Source of the DNA: Nevskia sp.
GTDB taxonomy: Bacteria > Pseudomonadota > Gammaproteobacteria > Nevskiales > Nevskiaceae
DNA: 64,000 nt
Assembly: GCF_021732705.1 (NCBI RefSeq)
Contig: NZ_JAKFUM010000007.1
Span: forward strand, 372,001 to 436,000
Direction: 5' to 3'
This document shows positions 49,892-57,733 of the stretch, in pieces. How positions within the stretch are numbered: position 1 is the first letter of the stretch; the number at the start of each line of letters is the position of its first letter. The notes beneath the pieces were generated by a model. It worked only from the letters and a program-made list of their open reading frames with translations, was not told the DNA's origin and ran no database searches. The position numbers and the translations under genes were made by a program.

Positions 49892-50484
49892 GCGCGCTTG
49901 CGGAACAGGAACCAGAGTCCGCCGATCGCCAGCAGCGCGACCACGGCCAGGGTCAGTTCGTGGGTGTAGGTGCTGATCACCTTCACCGCCGCCTTGCCGA
50001 AGAAGTAGCCGGCGGCCACCAGCACGCCGCACCACAGGGTGGCGCCAACGAACGTGATCAGCGCGAACGGCAGGTAGGCCATGCCGAACACGCCGGGCGG
50101 CAGCGAGATCAAATGGCGTACCACCGGAATGAAGCGGCCGATAAAGGTCGCGAGTCTCGCGTTGCCGAGAAACATGGTCTCGGCCTCGTGGTACTTCTTT
50201 TCGTTGATCAGCAGGTACTTGCCGTAGCCCAGCAGGAAGGCGCGGCCGACATGGCGACCGAGCAGATAGTTGGCCGATGCACCGACCACCGAGCCGGTGC
50301 CGCCCGCCAAGGTCGCCAGAAACGGATCAAGCTTGCCGCCCTGCGCCAGATAGCCCGCCGGAATCATCACCAGTTCCGACGGCACCGGGAACAGGCTGGA
50401 CTCCAGTGCCATCAGCACGAAAATCTCGAAATAGCCGAGCTGCGACAACCACTCGGCCATCCAGGTCTTGAACACGTCGATCAT
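49888..50484 (-). CDS. DedA-family inner-membrane protein
   Basis: This 198-residue protein has about five hydrophobic segments. DedA hallmarks include ESSLFPVPSELVMIPAG near the N-terminus and the FIGRFIPVVRH motif. DedA proteins include undecaprenyl-phosphate and phospholipid flippases. It lies 28 bases after pcm and overlaps nlpD, consistent with the conserved surE-pcm-dedA-nlpD cluster. Confidence 0.93.
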   Translation of the reverse strand: MIDVFKTWMAEWLSQLGYFEIFVLMALESSLFPVPSELVMIPAGYLAQGGKLDPFLATLAGGTGSVVGASANYLLGRHVGRAFLLGYGKYLLINEKKYHEAETMFLGNARLATFIGRFIPVVRHLISLPPGVFGMAYLPFALITFVGATLWCGVLVAAGYFFGKAAVKVISTYTHELTLAVVALLAIGGLWFLFRKRA

Positions 50485-50512
50485 CGGGGTTTCCGTGGCA
50501 GGGGGCGAACGC

Positions 50513-51196
50513 TCAGGCGCGGCCTTCGAGGAGCGGCACGAAGCTGACCGTCGCCAGATCGACCGACTTGTAGCGGCTGCCGTGCCGATCCACCGCTTTC
50601 AGCATCTGGTTGTTCGGCGGGCCGACCGGAATCACCAGCCGGCCGCCGGGCGCCAGCTGTTCCAGCAGCGCCTTCGGCACGTCGCCAGCGGCAGCGGTCA
50701 CGATGATCGCGTCGTACGGACCATGCGCATCCCAGCCCTGCGTGCCGTCGGCGTAGCCGAAATGGATGTTGCGATAACCCAGCCCGCTCAGGCGCTTGCG
50801 AGCGATTTCAGACAAGGCCTTCAGGCGTTCGACCGAGTACACGCGCTCGATCAGCTCGGCCAGCACCGCAGTCTGGTAGCCGCTGCCGGTGCCGATTTCC
50901 AGCACCCGCTTGCGCGGCCCGGCTTCGACCGAGGGCTGGATCAGCGCCTGCGTCATCAGGCCGACCACGACCGGCTGCGAGATGGTCTGCGCCAGTCCGA
51001 TCGGCAACGGCTTGTTGCGATAGGCCTCGCCGCGCCAGGCTTCCTCGACGAACTCGTGCCGCGGAATCTTCTGCATCGCCGCGAGCACGCGTTCGTCCTC
51101 GACGCCGTTGCGGCGGAGGTCGTCGACCATCTTGGCGCGGCTGACCGGCGAGGTCAGGCCCAGCCCGCGGCTGTGCGGATGGGCGCCGGTCATCAC
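50513..51196 (-). CDS. pcm: protein-L-isoaspartate O-methyltransferase
   Basis: This enzyme repairs isoaspartyl damage in aged proteins. The 227 residues show the SAM motif VLEIGTGSGYQTAVLAEL, the family region IGLAQTISQPVVV and LAPGGRLVIPVG. The start is ATG 51196; a second ATG follows directly. It lies 28 bases downstream of surE. Confidence 0.96.
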   Translation of the reverse strand: MMTGAHPHSRGLGLTSPVSRAKMVDDLRRNGVEDERVLAAMQKIPRHEFVEEAWRGEAYRNKPLPIGLAQTISQPVVVGLMTQALIQPSVEAGPRKRVLEIGTGSGYQTAVLAELIERVYSVERLKALSEIARKRLSGLGYRNIHFGYADGTQGWDAHGPYDAIIVTAAAGDVPKALLEQLAPGGRLVIPVGPPNNQMLKAVDRHGSRYKSVDLATVSFVPLLEGRA

Positions 51197-51224
51197 CCGC
51201 AGGCTCCTGACACGGACGACCGCT

Positions 51225-51971
51225 TCACAGCGCCTTGGCCCACTCGGTCAGCTTGTCGAGGGCGCTGTGGCGCGTGAGATCGACCAGCAGCGGCGTGATC
51301 GATACCCGGTTGTGCTCGATCGCGTGAAAGTCCGTGCCCGGGCCGCAGTCGGCACCCGGGCCGGCGGCGCCGATCCAGTAGATCGGGCGGCCGCGCGGAT
51401 CGAGCATCTGCTGCACCGGCTCGGACTGATGACGATGGCCGAGGCGCGTCACCTCGAAGCCCTGGAGGTCTTCCCACGGCACGTCCGGCACATTGACGTT
51501 CAGGATCGTGTTGCCGGGGAACGGCTCCTGCCGCAATCGTTCGACCAGCTTCACCGTGGCGCGGGCGGCGGTGGCGTAGTGCTTCGGGTTGTACTGCGCG
51601 CACGACACGGCGATCGCGGCGACCCCGAGATAGCGGCCTTCCATCGCGGCCGCGACGGTACCCGAATACAGCGTGTCATCGCCGAGGTTCGGGCCATTGT
51701 TGATGCCGCTGACGACCATGTCCGGCCGCTGATCGAGCAGGCTGGCCAGCGCCAGATGCACGCAGTCGCTCGGCGTGCCGTCGACGCAGATGATGCCGTC
51801 GGCATGCTTCTGCACGCGCAGCGGATGCAGGATGGTCAGCGAGTTCGACGCGGCGCTGCGATTGCGGTCCGGGGCGACCACGTCGACGTGGTACGCGGCA
51901 CGCAGATGCGTGGCCAGTTCGAGCAGGCCGGGCGCGGTGCAACCGTCGTCGTTGGACAGGAGAATCCGCAT
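51225..51971 (-). CDS. surE: 5'/3'-nucleotidase SurE
   Basis: This survival phosphatase acts on nucleoside monophosphates. The 248 residues include the metal-binding D8-D9 (LLSNDDG), the serine of APDRNRSAAS (S39) and the Asn of SGINNGPNLGDD. It is the first gene of surE-pcm-dedA-nlpD and diverges from smr, with 73 bases between starts. Confidence 0.96.
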   Translation of the reverse strand: MRILLSNDDGCTAPGLLELATHLRAAYHVDVVAPDRNRSAASNSLTILHPLRVQKHADGIICVDGTPSDCVHLALASLLDQRPDMVVSGINNGPNLGDDTLYSGTVAAAMEGRYLGVAAIAVSCAQYNPKHYATAARATVKLVERLRQEPFPGNTILNVNVPDVPWEDLQGFEVTRLGHRHQSEPVQQMLDPRGRPIYWIGAAGPGADCGPGTDFHAIEHNRVSITPLLVDLTRHSALDKLTEWAKAL

Positions 51972-52022
51972 GTCTGGCTGCTGGTCCGGAAGGGTCTTGG
52001 GGAGGCCGCTAGTTTACGTGTC

Positions 52023-52042
52023 GGCGGGCTATGATGCCCGCC
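52023..52042 (+). promoter_or_regulatory. Perfect 7-6-7 inverted repeat with TATGAT loop before smr
   Basis: GGCGGGC-TATGAT-GCCCGCC ends two bases before the smr start codon. The loop could be a -10 box, which would make the smr transcript nearly leaderless. The -35 region is weak. Confidence 0.4.
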
Positions 52043-52044
52043 AG

Positions 52045-52617
52045 ATGACGACTCCCAAGCCCGATCCGGCGCTGTTCGAAGACGATGCCTTCCGCGAGGC
52101 GATGGCCGGCGTGCAGCCTCGGGCGTCGTCCGATCGCGTGCCGCCGCCGCGCAAGCTGCCACCGCCGAAACCGCGCTACGCCGAGGCCGACGAGCGCGCC
52201 GTGATGGACGAACTGCTCGACTACGGCATGTTCGAGCCGGAGCTGATCGAAAGCGGCGACACCCTGACCTATCGCGCCGACGGCGTGCAGGACTCGGTCT
52301 GGCGGAAGTTGCGCCGCGGCGCCTACCGCGTGCGCGCGGAACTCGACCTGCATGGCCTGAACCGTACCGTGGCACGCGAGGAAGTCTCGCTCTTCCTTGC
52401 CGAGTGCATGGCGAAGGACGTGCGCTGCGTCCGCATCATCCACGGCAAGGGCAACCGCTCGCCGAACACCGGTCCGGTGATCAAGACCCTGCTCGATTCC
52501 TGGCTCCGCCGCCGCAACGACGTGCTGGCGTTCTGCTCCGCCCGGCCCCACGACGGCGGTACCGGAGCGGTCTACGTGCTGCTGCGCGCGGCACCCGGCA
52601 GCTACACCGGCCCCTGA
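52045..52617 (+). CDS. Smr (MutS2 C-terminal) domain protein
   Basis: The 190 residues from ATG 52045 have an N-terminal ~95-residue region with Pro-rich stretch RVPPPRKLPPPKP. An Smr domain follows, with LDLHGLNRTVAREEV and IIHGKGNRS, the nuclease-like LDxHG and HGxG motifs. E. coli SmrA/SmrB are the nearest named relatives; Smr proteins cut DNA or mRNA at stalled ribosomes. No Shine-Dalgarno is visible. The stop lies two bases before the next gene. Confidence 0.9.
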   Translation: MTTPKPDPALFEDDAFREAMAGVQPRASSDRVPPPRKLPPPKPRYAEADERAVMDELLDYGMFEPELIESGDTLTYRADGVQDSVWRKLRRGAYRVRAELDLHGLNRTVAREEVSLFLAECMAKDVRCVRIIHGKGNRSPNTGPVIKTLLDSWLRRRNDVLAFCSARPHDGGTGAVYVLLRAAPGSYTGP

Positions 52618-52619
52618 AC

Positions 52620-55127
52620 ATGCGGCGGCTGCGCGAAGTCAGCCTGTCCGACTGGCTGTCGCGCCTGCCGCCTCCCGATGATGGCCATCTGCTGATCGGT
52701 TCGACCGGTCACCTGCTGCTGTCGCCGGCCGAGCGCGACGCCTCGATCGACCGCCTGCGCGATGACGTGCTGCCGGCCGCCATCGGGCTGTCGCCCCCGT
52801 CGCGCGTGACCCTCGTCACCGGCATGGCACCGGGCTCCGATCTGCTGTTCAAGCAGGTCGCGGTCGACTGGCTCGGCCGCGCCGGCATCGCCGTCAATGT
52901 CGTGGCGCTGCTGCCGGTGCCGGTCGACGTGCTGCTCGACGACTGGCTGCGCAAGGCCCATCCGGAAACCGGGCCGATCGACCAGTCCGAGATCGAGGCC
53001 ATGCGCCGCAATGTCGACGCCGTGATGTCCGAGTGCTCGGACGTCGTCAGCCTGCTGCCACGCACCGGCGAGCGCCTGCATCTGCGCGATGAAAGCGCGC
53101 GGCAGCAGCAGTATCGGCGGCTGGCCGCGTGCCTCGTCGAACAGTGCGACGTGCTGGTGGCGCTGCTGCGCGCGGATCGGCCGGTGCTTCCGGGTGGCAC
53201 GGCCGAGGTCGTCGAATGGCGGCTGGATCCGGCGCGAGTTCCGGACGCGCTGTCGACGCTGGCCTTGCGCCAGCCACGGCAGTTCGGCAAGCGCCTCGTG
53301 CTGCTCGATCCGACGTCCCATGCCGATCGCCGACCGGGTTCCGCCAGCCGCACTGTCATGCAGGTACTCGCCACCGACGGGCCGGTACACGCGCCGCCGG
53401 AAGCGCGGCTGGCCGAAGCCCTGAAGCAGTGCCGCCACGCACAGAAATCCGGCAACTACCTGCTCAGCTACGACCTCGCGACACGCGCCCAGTCGCAGGG
53501 TCTGACGTCTCCGGACCTCGACTACGCGTTGCTGCTGGCGCTGGCGAATGCCGGCAGCACGCTGATGGCACTGACCCGGCTGCGGGCGCTGAACACGCCG
53601 TCGTCGACTGCCAGCGAAGATCTGCTGGCGCTCGAGGGCCGGCTGCTGAAGGACCTCGCGATTGCCGGCCATCCGGATCGCGCGGCCGAACGCTACCGCA
53701 ATGCCGGCCTCGCCTATCGCCGCGCGTTCATGGCGAAGGATGGCTACTTCAGCGCCATCAACGCCGCCACCATGCTGCTGCTCGGCGGCGCGCCGGACGA
53801 CGCCCGGCCGCTGGCCGAGGCGGCACTGGCGCGGGTGCGCGATCGCTTGCCGCAGACGGAGCAGGAAGCGTATTTCTTCCGCGTCACCGAGGCCGAAGCC
53901 GCGCTGCTGCTCGGGGATCTCGATCGGGCGCGCAGCACGCTGGCCAGCGCCAATCGCCTGCTGCGCGGCGATGTCAATGTCCGCAGCCGCACGGCCGCGC
54001 AGCTGCGGCTGATCTGTCGCCATCTCGGGACGGGTCACGATCTGATCAGCGCGCTCAGCATGGCTCCGGTCCTGTATCTGCCGCGCCCGGCACCCGGCTT
54101 GCCGCGTGCTGGCGCAGCGCCGCCATCGGCGCCGTTGCCGGACGATGCCTCGTTCGTGTTCAGCGGTCTGACCGAGCCGGCCGAGCTGGACATCGCGGAA
54201 CCGTTCCTGCTGCACGGCTGCCGCGTCCATCTGGTGCTGCCGCTGCCGCGCGTGGCCTTGATCGAGCACTGGCAGCGACACTACGGCGAGGCCTGGGCCC
54301 AGCGCCTGATCCGCGGCCTTGACCGCGCTGCCGAAAGCTCGGTGGCGCAAGGCTTTCTCGATGGCGAAGACGGTTGGAGCGCGGCCTATGTGTCGGCCAC
54401 GGCCTGCGGCCTGTCGCGGCTGATGGCGCGGCGTCTGGGCTGCGGCTGGCAGGCGTTCGACGGCTCGATCGCCGCCGGACCGCCGACCGATGCCGACGCC
54501 TTCAGCGAAGCATTGCTGAAGCGCTTCGAGCATCGCCCGCGACCGGTCGAATCGTTGGACGGCAAGCCGATGAGCCGCCGCGTCATCGGCGTGCTGTTCG
54601 CCGACTTTTCCGGCTACAGCCGGCTCGACGAATCCGAGATGCCGCTGTTCCAGAGCCTGCTGGCCGGCGCCATTGCCGAAACGCTGGCGCGTCATCAGCC
54701 GCAGGTCCTGCGCCAGCACACCTGGGGCGATGCCGTGCATATCGTCACCGTCGACGCCCGGTCTGCCGCCCGGATCGCGACCGAAATCCATTCCGAAGTC
54801 GATCGCCTGCGCACCGCCGCCGGCGGCATGCTAGCGCGGCTGGAACTGCGGCTGTCGGCGCATTACGCGCCAGTGTTCGAAGGCATCGATCCGGTCGAAG
54901 GCACGACGACCTATTTCGGCACGCAGTTATCGTTCGCCGCGCGCATCGAGCCGGTGACGCCGCCCGGCATGATCTTCGTCACCGAAGCGTTCGCTGCCCG
55001 CCTCGCACTGGAAGCGCCGGATCGCTATGTCGTCGACTATGCCGGCGAAGTCGAGCTGCCGAAGCGCTTCGGCACCTACCGGCTGTTTTCGCTGCGCCGT
55101 GCCGAGGCGGAAGCGGCGTTTGTCTAG
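52620..55127 (+). CDS. SLOG-like / TRAFs-binding-like / class III nucleotide cyclase protein
   Basis: This protein has 835 residues from ATG 52620, two bases after smr. Residues ~22-185 form a Rossmann-like SLOG-type region (LLIGSTGHLL, LVTGMAPGSDLLFKQVA). Residues ~265-470 are helical, with KDGYFSAINAATMLLLGG and TPR-like pairs, resembling the TRAFs-binding (DUF4071) domain. Residues ~510-620 may be a second Rossmann-like unit. Residues 655-825 form a class III cyclase with metal aspartates D662 (ADFSGYS) and D704 (WGD) and Arg R775. The transition-state Asn is replaced by S771, and no normal substrate Lys precedes GD. No membrane segment is seen. Confidence 0.8.
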   Translation: MRRLREVSLSDWLSRLPPPDDGHLLIGSTGHLLLSPAERDASIDRLRDDVLPAAIGLSPPSRVTLVTGMAPGSDLLFKQVAVDWLGRAGIAVNVVALLPVPVDVLLDDWLRKAHPETGPIDQSEIEAMRRNVDAVMSECSDVVSLLPRTGERLHLRDESARQQQYRRLAACLVEQCDVLVALLRADRPVLPGGTAEVVEWRLDPARVPDALSTLALRQPRQFGKRLVLLDPTSHADRRPGSASRTVMQVLATDGPVHAPPEARLAEALKQCRHAQKSGNYLLSYDLATRAQSQGLTSPDLDYALLLALANAGSTLMALTRLRALNTPSSTASEDLLALEGRLLKDLAIAGHPDRAAERYRNAGLAYRRAFMAKDGYFSAINAATMLLLGGAPDDARPLAEAALARVRDRLPQTEQEAYFFRVTEAEAALLLGDLDRARSTLASANRLLRGDVNVRSRTAAQLRLICRHLGTGHDLISALSMAPVLYLPRPAPGLPRAGAAPPSAPLPDDASFVFSGLTEPAELDIAEPFLLHGCRVHLVLPLPRVALIEHWQRHYGEAWAQRLIRGLDRAAESSVAQGFLDGEDGWSAAYVSATACGLSRLMARRLGCGWQAFDGSIAAGPPTDADAFSEALLKRFEHRPRPVESLDGKPMSRRVIGVLFADFSGYSRLDESEMPLFQSLLAGAIAETLARHQPQVLRQHTWGDAVHIVTVDARSAARIATEIHSEVDRLRTAAGGMLARLELRLSAHYAPVFEGIDPVEGTTTYFGTQLSFAARIEPVTPPGMIFVTEAFAARLALEAPDRYVVDYAGEVELPKRFGTYRLFSLRRAEAEAAFV

Positions 55128-55157
55128 TCCGGGCCGCCGTCCGCCAGCGACGAACGG

Positions 55158-55913
55158 CTAGCGCGCGTATTCCTGCCGCGACAGCCAGAACTCGGCCAGC
55201 GGCAGGTCTTCGGGATAGGTGACCTTGAGGTTGCTTTCGCGACCGCGCAGCAGCAGCGGCTTGTAGCCGGCGGCTTCCATCGCGGCGGCTTCGTCGTCCA
55301 TCGGCGGCGACCGCGTCCGGCTGAGTTCCAGCGCGTTGCGCAGCAGATCGAGCCGGAACAGCTGCGGCGTCTGGCCGCGCCACAGTTCGCTGCGATCGAT
55401 CGTCGCGACCGCCCGGTCGCGCGCTTCGCGCTTCAGGGTATCGGTGACCGGCAGTGCCAGCAGGCCGCCGTTGTCGTCAGTGGCCTCGTCGCGCAGGCGT
55501 TCGATGTCGTCGACCGTCAGACACGGCCGCGCAGCATCGTGGATCAGCGTGTAGATCGCCCCGCTCAACCGCTGGCTGGCCGCAGTCACGGCCGCAAGCC
55601 CGGCCAGCACCGAATCGGCCCGCGAGGCGCCACCGGTGACGGTGATGATCTTGGGATGACGAGCGATCGGCAGTCGAGCGAATTCGGCATCGCCTCGCGC
55701 AAGCACGACGACCACGCCATCGATGCCTTCCGCATCGAGAAACGGCGCCAGGCTCCACTCGAGCAGTGCCCGGCCGCGCAGCATCAGATACTGCTTGGGC
55801 TTGCCGAGCCCCATCCGGGCGCTGCCGCCGGCGGAGGCGACCACCGCCCAGTACCGCGGCGGCGTCCGCGAATCCGGGCCGGTGCCCCGGCGCTGAGACA
55901 CGCCTGCAGTCAT
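55158..55913 (-). CDS. ispD: 2-C-methyl-D-erythritol 4-phosphate cytidylyltransferase
   Basis: This enzyme carries out the third step of the MEP isoprenoid pathway. The 251 residues have the nucleotide-binding start VVASAGGSARMGLGKPKQY, IHDAARPCL and the C-terminal GRESNLKVTYPEDL. The N-terminus is ~20 residues longer than in E. coli; an internal start is possible but no better ATG is near. It follows ftsB by 33 bases. Confidence 0.96.
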   Translation of the reverse strand: MTAGVSQRRGTGPDSRTPPRYWAVVASAGGSARMGLGKPKQYLMLRGRALLEWSLAPFLDAEGIDGVVVVLARGDAEFARLPIARHPKIITVTGGASRADSVLAGLAAVTAASQRLSGAIYTLIHDAARPCLTVDDIERLRDEATDDNGGLLALPVTDTLKREARDRAVATIDRSELWRGQTPQLFRLDLLRNALELSRTRSPPMDDEAAAMEAAGYKPLLLRGRESNLKVTYPEDLPLAEFWLSRQEYAR

Positions 55914-55946
55914 TGTCGAATCAGTTTGCCGCGGCCGGCACGCCAG

Positions 55947-56234
55947 TCATCGACGACCGGCATCGACCACGAGGAAAAACGTTTCGTCGCGCCGGACCAT
56001 GCCCAGCGAGTTGCGGGCATGGGCTTCGATCGCGGCGCCGCCGGCGCGGAGATCGTCGACCTCCGCCTGCCGCGCTTCATTGCGCAGGCGCAGCACGGCG
56101 TTCTCGCGTTCCTGCACCGCCACCGACACCCGCTTCTTGCCGGTGTCGTAGACGCCGCCGTCGCCGATCCAGAACCGGTACTGCAGACCGGTGAGCATGA
56201 CGCCCAGAACGACGACGGCGACGCGGCGGATCAC
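55947..56234 (-). CDS. ftsB: cell division protein FtsB
   Basis: This 95-residue bitopic divisome protein forms a complex with FtsL and FtsQ. GTG 56234 is used: it is 7 bases after the eno stop and directly precedes the transmembrane helix (~4-20, VAVVVLGVMLTGLQYRFW). A coiled coil follows, and the ARNSLGMVRRDETFF segment matches the E. coli C-terminal motif. Confidence 0.9.
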   Translation of the reverse strand: MIRRVAVVVLGVMLTGLQYRFWIGDGGVYDTGKKRVSVAVQERENAVLRLRNEARQAEVDDLRAGGAAIEAHARNSLGMVRRDETFFLVVDAGRR

Positions 56235-56241
56235 GTCATTG

Positions 56242-57564
<1,323 letters not shown>

Positions 57565-57733
57565 CTACGTCGCGCAGGACGGTCCCGCCATTCAGGTGCC
57601 GGCGTAGGTAATTCATTACCCATCGGCGTCCGCGATCTGTTTTTGACATCCGTTGGTCATATTCTTGCGTAGATGAATTGTCTGTCAGCTAGCGTTCCGA
57701 CGCGGCTGTATCCACCCACGGAGCTCAAGAATC

